Positions 8,750-17,652 are shown, numbered from the stretch's first letter. The stretch: 64,000 nucleotides of DNA from Prevotella sp. UBA2739 (GCA_002353525.1 DEJV01000070.1:28361-92360), one strand, 5' to 3'. Program-made: numbers and translations. The notes: generated by a model from the letters alone, not told the origin.

Positions 8750-10159
8750 CTACCGTTTCTTCGGTATGCTGACCGTGACATCTTTCTTGATGACATTCTG
8801 GCAATTGAAGTAGTCGGCAGGCTGCTCAGCCACAATGTTGATGTCGGTAAGGGTGATGTTGGAGATGGGTTTCTCGGGCAGTCCGTTGAAGAACATGGCG
8901 CGACGGGCACCATGACAGACCACACGGCTGATGCTGATGTCGCGGAACTCGGGAGTGGTCTTGTCCACTGGTTTGGGCTCGATATTATTCACGCGCGTAC
9001 CATCTTCCAAAGTCTCGATGACCGACTTGCCGCCGTAGTAGAGGTCGAAGGTGATGGCATCGCCCAGGATATTGAACATGGCAATATCTTGAATGAAAAT
9101 CTTCTCCACCACACCGCCACGGCCGCGACAGCTCTTGAAGCGCAGTCCCACATCGGTGCCAATGAACTGGCAGTCCTTCACGAGGATGTTCTTCACACCA
9201 CCGCTCATCTCGCTGCCCACCACGAAACCACCGTGACCACTGAACACGGTGCAGCCGCTCACCACCACATTCTGCGTGGGCATGCCGCGCTGACGGCCTT
9301 CCTCATCCTTGCCGCTCTTGATACAAATGCAGTCGTCGCCCGCATCGAAGGTGCTGTTCACGATAAGCACATTCTTGCACGACTCCACGTCGATGGCGTC
9401 GCCATTCTGCGCAAACGACGGGTTCTTGGCGGTGATGCCATCAACAATGAGGTTCTCGCACATCAGCGGATGGATGTTCCAGGCCGGCGAGTTCTGGAAG
9501 ATGACGCCTTCGAGCAGCACGTTCTTGCAGCTCTCCAGATGCACCATCACCGGACGGGTGTTCACACGCTCCTCCGAGGGATACCACATGGTGGCACGCG
9601 GGAACACACCCCCTGCCGAAGTCATTTTCTTCCATTGGTTCTCAGTCACTTTCTCTTTCTTCAGCGGGCGCCAGCAAGAGCCGTTACCGTCGATCACGCC
9701 ACGGCCGGTAATGCTGACATTGGTCAGTCCGGTGCCCGTGATAGGCGACTGGCTGCGCACGCGTTTGCCACCTTCATAGATAGTCTCCACGAGGGGGTAG
9801 AGCATGGCTTCGCCCGAGAAAAGGATGATGGCTCCGTGCTGCAGGTGCAGGTCGATATTGCTTTGCAGCGTGATTGGGCCGGTGAGCCACACGCCCTGCG
9901 GCACGACGAGATGGCCGCCGCCCTGAGCGCTGAGTGCGTTGATGGCTTTATGGAAAGCATCGGTGCAGAGGGTGAGTCCGTCGCCTTTGGCGCCATAGTC
10001 ACGAAGCGACACCTGCCGGTCGGGTATCACGGGGGCTTTCACTTCGCTCATACGGAACGGAAGCGACTTGAAATACTCGGAATAAGACGTCTGCTGTGCA
10101 TGCACCGTAAGGCAGAATACCGCCATCACGATTGCAACGAGGAATCTAGTTTGTTTCAT
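8750..10159 (-). CDS. Glycoside hydrolase family 28 (polygalacturonase-like), secreted
   Basis: The enzyme is predicted to hydrolyse alpha-1,4-galacturonic linkages in pectin (endo/exo-polygalacturonase or rhamnogalacturonase). It has 469 residues with a Sec signal peptide (VAIVMAVFCLTVHAQ). The right-handed beta-helix carries the GH28 signatures in order: NGDAID, AGDDCIC with the paired catalytic aspartates, SGHGG with the catalytic His, and GLRFKS, the RxK motif. I chose the ATG at 10159 because the longer frame adds 53 basic residues and its upstream part spans the promoter box at 10192-10199. It is the only carbohydrase seen near the SusC/D pair and is the basis for proposing pectin as substrate of this locus. 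Confidence 0.92.
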   Translation of the reverse strand: MKQTRFLVAIVMAVFCLTVHAQQTSYSEYFKSLPFRMSEVKAPVIPDRQVSLRDYGAKGDGLTLCTDAFHKAINALSAQGGGHLVVPQGVWLTGPITLQSNIDLHLQHGAIILFSGEAMLYPLVETIYEGGKRVRSQSPITGTGLTNVSITGRGVIDGNGSCWRPLKKEKVTENQWKKMTSAGGVFPRATMWYPSEERVNTRPVMVHLESCKNVLLEGVIFQNSPAWNIHPLMCENLIVDGITAKNPSFAQNGDAIDVESCKNVLIVNSTFDAGDDCICIKSGKDEEGRQRGMPTQNVVVSGCTVFSGHGGFVVGSEMSGGVKNILVKDCQFIGTDVGLRFKSCRGRGGVVEKIFIQDIAMFNILGDAITFDLYYGGKSVIETLEDGTRVNNIEPKPVDKTTPEFRDISISRVVCHGARRAMFFNGLPEKPISNITLTDINIVAEQPADYFNCQNVIKKDVTVSIPKKR

Positions 10160-10191
10160 GGATAACGATCTTTTGATTTTTACAATTTTTG

Positions 10192-10199
10192 CAAAGATA
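10192..10199 (-). promoter_or_regulatory. Promoter -7 box for the GH28 gene
   Basis: The minus strand reads TATCTTTG followed by C, a full match to TAnnTTTG. It places the transcript start about 28 nt before the ATG at 10159 and so supports the shorter GH28 start. Confidence 0.65.
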
Positions 10200-10240
10200 A
10201 CGAAAAAAAAGATGCGAAACAAAAAATCCAAACAATTTCT

Positions 10241-10272
10241 TTTGCTTTTCCTCTGCTTTTTTCGTATCTTTG
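10241..10272 (+). promoter_or_regulatory. Promoter for xpt with -33 and -7 boxes
   Basis: TTTG at 10241-10244 and TATCTTTG at 10265-10272 are separated by 20 bp, the spacing expected for the Bacteroidetes primary sigma. The leader before the ATG at 10312 is only about 35 nt, too short for a purine riboswitch. Confidence 0.75.
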
Positions 10273-10311
10273 CAAAAACAAAAAAACTTATCTCACGCAA
10301 AATCTGATACG

Positions 10312-10893
10312 ATGGCATTAGAAGTACTGAAAAACAGAATCCTGGCCGACGGGAAATGCTTCGAGGGAGGCATATTGAAAGTAGACAAGTTCATTAACCA
10401 CCAGATGGACGCTTATCTCATCAAACAGATTGCTGATGAGTTTGCACGGCGCTTTGGCGATCTCCACATCAACAAGATCATCACCGTGGAGGCATCGGGC
10501 ATCGCTCCGGCAGTCATCCTGGGCTACGTGATGAACCTGCCGGTGGTATTTGCCAAGAAAAATATGCCCTCTACCATGAAGGATGCCTACGTGACCAACG
10601 TCTCGTCGTTCACCAAACAGCGCGACTTTACCATCTTTGTGAGCAAGGAGTTTCTCTCTGCAGGCGACCATGTTCTTTTCATCGACGACTTCCTGGCTTT
10701 CGGCAGCACCGCCAAAGGTGTTATCGAACTGTGCCAGCAGGCTGGCGCCTACATCGAGGGCATGGGGTTCATCATCGAGAAGGAGTTCCAGCATGGCCGC
10801 GAGACACTGCAGCAACTGGGCATCAGCCGCATCGAGTCGATGGCTGTCATCGAGTCGCTCGACAACTGCGAAATCAAAATCAAGGACAATTAA
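10312..10893 (+). CDS. xpt: Xanthine phosphoribosyltransferase
   Basis: It converts xanthine and PRPP to XMP in purine salvage in the cytoplasm. The product is 193 residues, close to the 194 of the Bacillus enzyme. The PRPP-binding loop VLFIDDFLAFGST (about 121-133) has the two acidic residues and the G-x-T of type I phosphoribosyltransferases. An N-terminal LKNRILADG and the segment FAKKNMPSTM also match Xpt. The ATG at 10312 fits the promoter at 10241-10272; the in-frame TTG at 10270 falls inside the -7 box and is rejected. No operon partner follows, and a 482-bp repeat-rich gap comes next. Confidence 0.93.
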   Translation: MALEVLKNRILADGKCFEGGILKVDKFINHQMDAYLIKQIADEFARRFGDLHINKIITVEASGIAPAVILGYVMNLPVVFAKKNMPSTMKDAYVTNVSSFTKQRDFTIFVSKEFLSAGDHVLFIDDFLAFGSTAKGVIELCQQAGAYIEGMGFIIEKEFQHGRETLQQLGISRIESMAVIESLDNCEIKIKDN

Positions 10894-10902
10894 AATAATT
10901 GA

Positions 10903-11067
10903 GGATTGAGAATGTTCGGTAATAGACAATTGAAAATTGAAAATTGACAATTGATAATTGATAATTGACAATTTACCAAGTAGACTCAATGCCAATTCGA
11001 TTAATTCGACATATTCGTACAATCACCAACAACCTCGAGAATTCGGAAAATTCGAGAAATTCGTGGT
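10903..11067 (+). repeat. Degenerate AT-rich simple repeats (AATTGA-type then AATTCG-type)
   Basis: After xpt the sequence runs through about eight degenerate copies of AATTGA/TAATTGA (10920-10975), then several AATTCGA/AATTCGG copies (10995-11067). No open frame of interest is present. Shorter AATTGA tracts recur before the genes at 58694 and 60252. Confidence 0.7.
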
Positions 11068-11088
11068 CGGGAAAATGGCCACAATTCC

Positions 11089-11266
11089 ATTTGCTAACAA
11101 ATTAGAGTGCAATTTGTTAAGAAATTAAGATGCGATTTGTTAACAAATTAGGGTGCGATTTGTTAACAAATTAGGGTGCGATTTGTTAACAAATTGATGT
11201 GTAATTTGTTAATAAATTGAGGTGTAATTTGCTAACAAATTGAAGTGTAATTTGCTAACAACTGAG
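11089..11266. repeat. Tandem array of eight 23-bp units, each with a palindromic core
   Basis: Seven full units of exactly 23 bp and one partial unit follow each other without gaps. Each starts ATTTG and most contain the perfect palindrome TTTGTTAACAAA or a close variant, followed by a 9-nt spacer of the form TRRRGTGYR. The array sits between xpt and the secreted UGSC-like gene. A second copy of the same family is at 35953-36116. Spacers are not unique, so it is not a CRISPR. Confidence 0.9.
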
Positions 11267-11272
11267 AAAGTG

Positions 11273-11306
11273 AGGATGGCACCACTTGAAAAAAGGTGGC
11301 CATCCT
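11273..11306. other. Hairpin after the 23-bp array
   Basis: Arms AGGATGGCACCAC and GGTGGCCATCCT pair over about 12 bp with one bulged base and a 9-nt A-rich loop. No T-tract follows. It lies about 70 bp before the ATG at 11376 and may be part of that gene's leader or the edge of the repeat element. Confidence 0.45.
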
Positions 11307-11375
11307 GATTTAACTTTTGCGTTTTCAAGGTTTCTATACAATAAAAACAGTATTTACACATCATAGAAAACGACA

Positions 11376-13406
11376 ATGAAGACAATCACAACACTATTTT
11401 TGGCCTTTGTCACTCTTTTTGCACATGCACAGGCCGACCGTTTCGAGTGCAACGACTCGTGCAGCGTTCCTACAACCAACGAACCCACATTCAACGTGGT
11501 GAGCCCTGTAGGATTTACAACCGTGGAACCCATCCAGATGGCGCCACGACTGTCGACTCTCGACGGAAAAACCATCGCCATCGTGGGCGAGGACTTCATG
11601 TATAACATCACCCATCCCGAACTCAAGCGGCTAATCCTGGCAAAATATCCCACTGCCAATATCATTATGTACGACGAGCTGCCCATTGCAGGCCCCTACC
11701 CTGCGCCAGGCATCACACGCCAGTCCACCGAAGTGTTCCGCCAACGGCTCATCGACCTCAAGGTAGATGCGGTCATTGCCGGCAATGGCGGCTGCGGTAT
11801 CTGCACCCCGAAGGAGACCGGCTCGTGCATCGTAGCCGAGAAACTCGGCATTCCTGCGGTCATCGTCACGGCTCCGGGCTTCGACAATCAGGCACGCTAT
11901 ACGGCCCGCAACAACGGTGTGCCGGTGCTCAGAGTGGCAGTCTATCCCGGTGCTTTTGCCACCCATAGCGAGGAACAACTGGTCCGCAACACCGACGAGG
12001 TGACATGGCCGCAAATAGAAAAAGCGCTCACCACGCCCATCACCGACGACGAATATGCCGCTGCCGGAGGCGCTCAGGGCATCACCGACGATGTGTATCA
12101 TGGCACCCTGGACCAGATATACGCCTACTTCAAGAGCATGGGATGGAGCGACGGCGCCCCTTTCACCCCACCCGTGTTCGAGAAAGTGCTGAAATATCTC
12201 GACTATACCGACTATCGATGGGATGAGACCATCGCCGTGTTGCCTGCCGCCTACCGCAACACCACCACGTGGCATGTGGCCGTGAATGCATGCATGGCGG
12301 GCTGCAAACCCGAGTATATGCCCATTCTCATTGCAATGACCAAGGCCATGGCAGGCGGCAATTTCCGTCGCACACTGGGCAGTACACACGCATGGGTTCC
12401 CTACTCTTGGCTCAACGGACCTGTGGCCCGACAGCTTGGCATCAGCAGCGGTCAGGGCGAGATCAATGCAGATGCCAACACTGCCATCAGCCGCTTCATG
12501 AGTCTGGCTATGATGAATCTGGCAGGCTATTATGTAGGCCAAAGCCGCATGGGCACGTTCGGCTATCTGCAGCCATGGTGTCTGGTAGAAGACGAGGAGG
12601 CGTGCCACCGCGTGGGTTGGCAGACCTGGAACGAACAGCAAGGCTACCAGACAAACGACAACACCGTGACGCTCTCGTCGGCACTGATGTGGGGCAACAA
12701 CATGGCGCCATCGACCACCAATGCCGAGAAGGTGATGCAGCTGATGGCCTGGGACATCTCCGAGCGATGCCAGTTTGCAGTGGGCAGCGGCAAGCAGTTC
12801 ACCAACCGCGTGGTGCTCATGACCGAGCCCGTGGCCGGCATTCTGGTCAGCGGCTACCCCAGCCTCGACACGCTGGAGGATGTGCTGATAGAGAACTCAC
12901 GCCGGTCGGCCTACGAGCGTGCCTTTGCTAATTATTATGCCAACCCGGGCAGCCGCAAAGACGAGGGTGAGCACACCTTCCAGCAGTATCTGGCCTTCAT
13001 CAAGAAGTCGGAAGAGGCCGCTGAGACAGCCATGCCCGAGTGGTACGACTCGCCCGAGTCGACTCTCGTCACCATTCCCACCATGGAGAAAGGCGCCACA
13101 GCATTTCTTGTCACCGGCGATGCCTCGCGCAACAAGATACAAACCATGCCTGGCGGTGGATTCTCAACGGCTAAAATCGAGTTGCCTGCAGCATGGAATA
13201 AACTAGCAGAAGCACTTGGTTATCAGCCACTTGATAATTATATGCTCGAACCCTCCACCACCACGGCCGTGAAGTCGGTGAAGAAAAAGAATACCTCTTA
13301 TCAAAATAGCAACTCACGAATGTACAACATGCGCGGACAACAAATTGGCAAGCGTCCGTCGCGCGGGGTGTATATCCAGTCGGGCCGCAAGATGTTGTAT
13401 CCATAA
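11376..13406 (+). CDS. Secreted UGSC-like protein with a C-terminal Prevotella-type tail
   Basis: This is a 676-residue exported protein of unknown activity. A Sec signal peptide (about 1-19, ending FAHAQA) leads into an N-terminal domain (about 60-220) resembling the UGSC (seleno)protein domain. The motif CGICT at residues 140-144 sits where that family has UGSCT, so Cys140 would replace selenocysteine, followed by EKLGIPAVIVTAPGF. A second domain (about 230-560) has a further Cys pair, CMAGC, at 306-310; I do not recognise a catalytic function for it. The last 28 residues (YNMRGQQ, PSRGVYIQSGRKM) match the tail of the C10 protease at 14986. A thiol-based redox role is possible but unproven. 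Confidence 0.65.
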   Translation: MKTITTLFLAFVTLFAHAQADRFECNDSCSVPTTNEPTFNVVSPVGFTTVEPIQMAPRLSTLDGKTIAIVGEDFMYNITHPELKRLILAKYPTANIIMYDELPIAGPYPAPGITRQSTEVFRQRLIDLKVDAVIAGNGGCGICTPKETGSCIVAEKLGIPAVIVTAPGFDNQARYTARNNGVPVLRVAVYPGAFATHSEEQLVRNTDEVTWPQIEKALTTPITDDEYAAAGGAQGITDDVYHGTLDQIYAYFKSMGWSDGAPFTPPVFEKVLKYLDYTDYRWDETIAVLPAAYRNTTTWHVAVNACMAGCKPEYMPILIAMTKAMAGGNFRRTLGSTHAWVPYSWLNGPVARQLGISSGQGEINADANTAISRFMSLAMMNLAGYYVGQSRMGTFGYLQPWCLVEDEEACHRVGWQTWNEQQGYQTNDNTVTLSSALMWGNNMAPSTTNAEKVMQLMAWDISERCQFAVGSGKQFTNRVVLMTEPVAGILVSGYPSLDTLEDVLIENSRRSAYERAFANYYANPGSRKDEGEHTFQQYLAFIKKSEEAAETAMPEWYDSPESTLVTIPTMEKGATAFLVTGDASRNKIQTMPGGGFSTAKIELPAAWNKLAEALGYQPLDNYMLEPSTTTAVKSVKKKNTSYQNSNSRMYNMRGQQIGKRPSRGVYIQSGRKMLYP

Positions 13407-13422
13407 ACCAAGCCCCCACAAA

Positions 13423-13519
13423 CATGCGTTTTGCGCCTGCAGACATGCCCTCTACAATCGTAGAAGAGCCTTCTGCAGGCGCAAAACAGCTTTCTGCGAG
13501 GCGTAAAAATACCTTCTGC
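13423..13519. repeat. 21-22 bp periodic array forming a long hairpin between convergent genes
   Basis: CATGC-starting units at 13423 and 13444 are followed by three TTCTGC-starting units at 13471, 13492 and 13514, spaced 21-22 bp. The first and third units are inverted copies: GTTTTGCGCCTGCAGA (13428-13443) pairs perfectly with TCTGCAGGCGCAAAAC (13472-13487), and the interior pairs further (CTCTAC/GTAGA). It lies between the convergent genes ending at 13406 and 13589 and could act as a bidirectional terminator. Confidence 0.75.
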
Positions 13520-13588
13520 CATGCTTAATCTACTTTTTTCTTCAAAAAATCACCGGGAGAACGCAGCGTACAACTTCCCCGTTGCGTC

Positions 13589-14860
13589 TCATTTCCCCTT
13601 GCACCTGTCGAGATAGAACTGGCGGAAGTCTGCCCATTTATAGTAAGGATAATTGTCGGTGGGCACCGGCAAGGTGGCCTCCACGCCGTTGAGCAGGCAC
13701 TTCACCAGGATGTCGGCACGGCTTTTCTTCGTACGATAGAACACCAACTGAATGTTGCAGGCCTTGCAGGTTTCCCAGTTCTGGTAGCAGTTTTTCACCT
13801 CATAGGGATCCTCGGGGTCGAGGTCAGCACCGTTGATGCCCATGAGCACGGTGAGCGGTCCGATGTAGGAGTCGTGGCCAAAGCGCAGGTCGGCCACATG
13901 GTCGCTGCTGCCGTTGACCACCGCCTCGGCCTTACTGATGATGTCTTGCAAAATGGGGATGACCTCATATTGCGGACCGAACACCCAACTGTAGGTGCCC
14001 AGGTTCGCCTGTTCCCACTGGCCGACAATCTCGTCGTCGGTCACGATGTGGCCCATCATGCCCTCATGGCCGATGCTGGGCAGCGAGGTGTAGAGATTGA
14101 TGAGATGGTCGTAGATGCGCCTGTCGCCACCTGGCAGTCCGTCGGTGGTGGTGAACACGCGGCCGAGGACACGCTCGCGCAACGAATTGTCGTAACGAAA
14201 CTGGCCGCGGTTTTTCTCGTAGCGGGGCTTCGCCCGTGGGAAAGAGCGCTTGTGCGGGTTGCGATCGTCGGAAGGCACCACGCCGTCGAGGGTGAACCGC
14301 GATGCCTGTTCGCGTATCTCCAGCTTCGGATTGCACTGCACTAGTTCCTGACAGAAGGCCGACATGCTCATCACACAACGCCCCACGAGCGACGAGATGG
14401 CCAGCACGTTGCCCCCCTTGCGAAACACATCCTTGAAATTGTTGTACATGATGCGGGCAATGCTCTGATGCTGTTCCCACCCCAACTGGGTCAGTTCGGT
14501 GGCACCGGTCTGCAGTTCCTCTTTGGCATCCATGAATTTGCGATAGAATGCCTCGCCCTCGGCGGTGAGCTGATGGCGCTGGTGGGCCACGGTGAGTAGC
14601 GTGTCGAGGTCCTTATAGAGGTTGTCCGACCAGTAATAGCGCGACCCATGGCGGGCATAGTGGCTGATATAGAAGGGTTTATAACCGCGCGGGGCAGGTG
14701 TGAGTCTGCCTTTATCGAAGGGATAAGGACAGTCGGTGCCATAGGCTTTTCTGAGGTTTTCTTTCAACTGTTCGGCCGCCGATTGGGTTTGTGCTGCCAA
14801 TGTGAGTGCCAGCACCATGAGCATCAACAACGCCGACACTCGTTTCATGGTATTCTTCAT
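13589..14860 (-). CDS. Secreted histidine phosphatase, MINPP/phytase-like (clade 2)
   Basis: The product probably removes phosphates from inositol phosphates such as phytate in the periplasm or on the cell surface. It has 423 residues, close to the Bacteroides MINPP phytase. A signal peptide (VSALLMLMVLALTLAAQ) precedes the catalytic motif ARHGSRY with RHG at 70-72. The second-half motif LRFGHDSY supplies the HD proton-donor dipeptide of clade-2 histidine phosphatases. The alternative start four codons later (MKRV) cannot be excluded. A -7 promoter box lies at 14899-14906. It is convergent with the UGSC-like gene and divergent from the C10 protease. Substrate choice is inferred from the family. 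Confidence 0.85.
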   Translation of the reverse strand: MKNTMKRVSALLMLMVLALTLAAQTQSAAEQLKENLRKAYGTDCPYPFDKGRLTPAPRGYKPFYISHYARHGSRYYWSDNLYKDLDTLLTVAHQRHQLTAEGEAFYRKFMDAKEELQTGATELTQLGWEQHQSIARIMYNNFKDVFRKGGNVLAISSLVGRCVMSMSAFCQELVQCNPKLEIREQASRFTLDGVVPSDDRNPHKRSFPRAKPRYEKNRGQFRYDNSLRERVLGRVFTTTDGLPGGDRRIYDHLINLYTSLPSIGHEGMMGHIVTDDEIVGQWEQANLGTYSWVFGPQYEVIPILQDIISKAEAVVNGSSDHVADLRFGHDSYIGPLTVLMGINGADLDPEDPYEVKNCYQNWETCKACNIQLVFYRTKKSRADILVKCLLNGVEATLPVPTDNYPYYKWADFRQFYLDRCKGK

Positions 14861-14898
14861 AAGTCAATACTAAATTGTTGTTACGTTTTTTCAAATAG

Positions 14899-14906
14899 CA
14901 AAGATA
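14899..14906 (-). promoter_or_regulatory. Promoter -7 box for the histidine phosphatase
   Basis: The minus strand reads TATCTTTG followed by C, about 38 bp before the ATG at 14860. It is divergent from the matching box at 14952-14959. Confidence 0.6.
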
Positions 14907-14951
14907 AAGAAAATAATTTGAAAAACATCCCGTCATAAGCAAAATTTTTAT

Positions 14952-14959
14952 TATCTTTG
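14952..14959 (+). promoter_or_regulatory. Promoter -7 box for the C10 protease
   Basis: TATCTTTG followed by C lies 26 bp before the ATG at 14986. The -33 element is not evident. Confidence 0.6.
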
Positions 14960-14985
14960 CGAAATAAAACTAAAACCTAAGAGCG

Positions 14986-17652
14986 ATGAGAAGAACGACA
15001 GCCTTATTCCTTTTATTATGGGTAATGGCAGCAGCCGTAGCCAACCCTATCGACAAACAGCAGGCCCGACAACTAGCCGCACAGTTCATGGCCAACCGGG
15101 GAGCACAGCTGAAAAGCGAGCCCATGCGGGCTCCCGGCCGGAAAGCCGTCAGCGAGCAGGCACCACTCTACATATTCAACACCGAGGGCAACGAGGGATT
15201 CGTGGTTGTCAGCGGTGACGACCGCGCCATGCCCATCCTGGGATATACCGACCGGGGCAGCTACGACGAGGAGACCATGCCCGACAACTTCCGCTGGTGG
15301 ATGGAAACTGTGGCCAGAGAGATTGAGCTTTTAGACGGGAACGCAGACGGGAACGCGGATGCGCTGACCATTCAGCGCGAGCGCGCCAAGGCCAATGCCC
15401 ACAAAGCCATCACGCCGCTGCTGGTGACAGAATGGAACCAAGGCAGTGCGACAGAAGAAGGATATATCTATAATACGCTCTGCCCGACCATCAACGGCAA
15501 GCACTGCCTCACGGGCTGCGTGGCTACAGCAGGCGCACAAATCATGTACTACTATCAATGGCCCCAAAAGGCTACATCGGTGGTACCGGGCTATACAATA
15601 GATGGAAACAGTGCCGACACGTCGAAAGACCTTCCTGCCATCACATTCGATTGGGCAAAGATGAAGCCCACATACAGTTCCGTAGACCAAGGAACCGCCA
15701 GCGCTAAGGCTGTGGCCGAGCTGATGCTCTATTGCGGTTATGCAGCACGGATGAATTACGGTCTAGGCGGATCAGGAGCAGCCACTGGTAATATGGTTAT
15801 GAGAATGGCTCAGTTTTTCGACTACGACCCCTATACATACCGCATTGTCGAAAGAAGCGACTACACTATTGGCGAGTGGAACGAGCTGATTTATGAGGAG
15901 CTCGCAGCCAGCCGTCCTATTATTTATTCGGGCGACAGTTTCAGCGGAGGCCATGCTTTTATCTGCGACGGATACGACGGAGAGGGTCTCTATCACTTCA
16001 ATTGGGGCTGGGGCGGTTCGTACAACGGCTACTTCACGCTTCAGGCCACCAACCCCTACCTGCAAAACGAGAGCACAAGCGTAGGATATATATTCTACCA
16101 AGATGCTTATATTGGTATCCAGCCCAATACAGGTGCAGGCCCTATTAACGACCCGAACCAAAACGACGAGTGGGAAGAGGAACTCTTTGATGGCATCCTG
16201 CCAACAGCTCAATTCACAAATACAGAAGGGGCATTAGCGGAACTTATTTTTTGGAATAGAAATGAAGAAACTTATAGCTTCGGATTTGGCATAGGCGAAC
16301 TGAACGACGACGGAACAATTACCGTTGTTGACAATTATTATGAGTTCTACCAAAGGCTTGAACTTTCGAAAGGGTCTGGATATAATGTTTCTTTCGATTT
16401 GTCTGCTTACAAACTATCAGAAGGCTACCACAAGCTGGTTCCAATTTCCCTGTTAAAAGGCGAGACGGAGTGGCGGCGCTGCAATCCAGCCTCCATTTGG
16501 TTTGACGTAACGGTAGATAGCACAGGGGTAAAAACTATTGTGGCACATCCTGTGGATAATTTGGAATTCACCCGTTTCGAAGCGCTTGGCAGTTGTCTAC
16601 CCGGGCAAAGGCTGACATTTGTTTTCGACGTGAACAACAACGGCGATAATTACAATCGTGATCTTTTCCTGCTTCAAGGCACGGAAAACAATGCAGGCAA
16701 GTATGTAAATGGAAAAACCGTAAAAATAAAAGCGGGCAACACGAAGAGTTACCGCATACCACTCTATGATGGCTTGGACGAGGGGACATATACCTTCCGT
16801 CTAGCCACCGACTCCAGAGGTAAAAACGTGCTAGCAACGACAACCGTCATCATAAAGCAAAGCCTGCGGGCCACCGACTTTGAGGTCCCTGGTTTCCACT
16901 TGGCTACTAGTGTGCAACAGGTGAACGTCACCGTAGAGAATAGCGGTGGAGAATATATCTATCCGCTCTACCTCTTTGCCAGCAAGACAACCGATAAGGG
17001 AACTGTCGCTTATGCCACAGGAACGGCCATCAGAGAGAACAGCAGCGAACAGGTTCTGTTCTACTTCCAACCCAAAGAGGCTGGCACCTGGAACCTCTGG
17101 GTATGCACCGACGAAGAGGGCAAAAACGTCATCGGACAATCGACGGTAGAGATTATCGCTGCGCCAAAAGGAGATGCTAAACTCGAAGCCAGCAATCTAA
17201 TGCTGACTCCTGGTACGACCACTACATATACTATGACCATTACCAACAATGGTAAAGAGACCTATTATAATGATATCGTCATATGGTTATATAAATATGA
17301 CGCTAATACCAACAGTTTTCTTTATGAGCGTAATATAAGTTCTAAAAAATTGGGCTTGGACCCTGGCAAATCGACCCCTCTGGCTTTCAACATCAACAAC
17401 TTGGAAGAAGGAGAAAAATATATGATTTATTGTTACTATTATTTCACGTTCTACACAGATAACAACATACGAACTGACTATATAGAAATTGAGAACGTGA
17501 GAAAGAGCTTCACTGTAACAGCCACCGGCATCGACACCGTCACTACCGACACGGCCGATGACGCCTGGTACACGCTCGACGGAAAGAAACTCAACACAAA
17601 GCCCACCAGCAAGGGCATATATGTGCACCGTGGAAAGAAAATCGTGATGTGA
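14986..17652 (+). CDS. Secreted C10-family cysteine peptidase (streptopain/interpain-like)
   Basis: This is an extracellular papain-fold protease of 888 residues. A signal peptide (about 1-19) is followed by a Spi-type propeptide (FVVVSGDDRAMPILGY near 72-87) and the catalytic domain. Catalytic Cys178 lies in LTGCVATAGAQIMYYYQWP and His323 in SGGHAFICDGYD, followed by FNWGWGGSYNGYF. The region after about 400 is made of beta-rich repeats, with the opening NPGDN-like phrasing of CARDB modules not clear. The C-terminus (WYTLDGKKL, PTSKGIYVHRGKK) is a short conserved tail shared with the protein at 11376. Likely roles are nutrient protein degradation or host-protein processing, as for Prevotella interpain A. 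Confidence 0.93.
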   Translation: MRRTTALFLLLWVMAAAVANPIDKQQARQLAAQFMANRGAQLKSEPMRAPGRKAVSEQAPLYIFNTEGNEGFVVVSGDDRAMPILGYTDRGSYDEETMPDNFRWWMETVAREIELLDGNADGNADALTIQRERAKANAHKAITPLLVTEWNQGSATEEGYIYNTLCPTINGKHCLTGCVATAGAQIMYYYQWPQKATSVVPGYTIDGNSADTSKDLPAITFDWAKMKPTYSSVDQGTASAKAVAELMLYCGYAARMNYGLGGSGAATGNMVMRMAQFFDYDPYTYRIVERSDYTIGEWNELIYEELAASRPIIYSGDSFSGGHAFICDGYDGEGLYHFNWGWGGSYNGYFTLQATNPYLQNESTSVGYIFYQDAYIGIQPNTGAGPINDPNQNDEWEEELFDGILPTAQFTNTEGALAELIFWNRNEETYSFGFGIGELNDDGTITVVDNYYEFYQRLELSKGSGYNVSFDLSAYKLSEGYHKLVPISLLKGETEWRRCNPASIWFDVTVDSTGVKTIVAHPVDNLEFTRFEALGSCLPGQRLTFVFDVNNNGDNYNRDLFLLQGTENNAGKYVNGKTVKIKAGNTKSYRIPLYDGLDEGTYTFRLATDSRGKNVLATTTVIIKQSLRATDFEVPGFHLATSVQQVNVTVENSGGEYIYPLYLFASKTTDKGTVAYATGTAIRENSSEQVLFYFQPKEAGTWNLWVCTDEEGKNVIGQSTVEIIAAPKGDAKLEASNLMLTPGTTTTYTMTITNNGKETYYNDIVIWLYKYDANTNSFLYERNISSKKLGLDPGKSTPLAFNINNLEEGEKYMIYCYYYFTFYTDNNIRTDYIEIENVRKSFTVTATGIDTVTTDTADDAWYTLDGKKLNTKPTSKGIYVHRGKKIVM

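Noticed and set aside
8405..10165. Long plus-strand open frame of 586 codons opposite the GH28 gene
   Set aside because: It runs antisense to GH28 and part of the flavoprotein, has no family-like motifs, and is explained by the GC-rich third positions of the true genes. The same applies to long antisense frames at 43317-45035 and 3838-4647.
10273..10311. Purine riboswitch in front of xpt
   Set aside because: The leader set by the promoter at 10241-10272 is about 35 nt, too short for the aptamer.
11089..11266. Possible CRISPR array
   Set aside because: The period is only 23 bp, spacers are nearly identical to each other, and no cas genes are present.
11793..11804. Selenocysteine codon in the UGSC-like protein
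   Set aside because: The relevant codon is TGC (Cys), not TGA, so no selenocysteine is needed.
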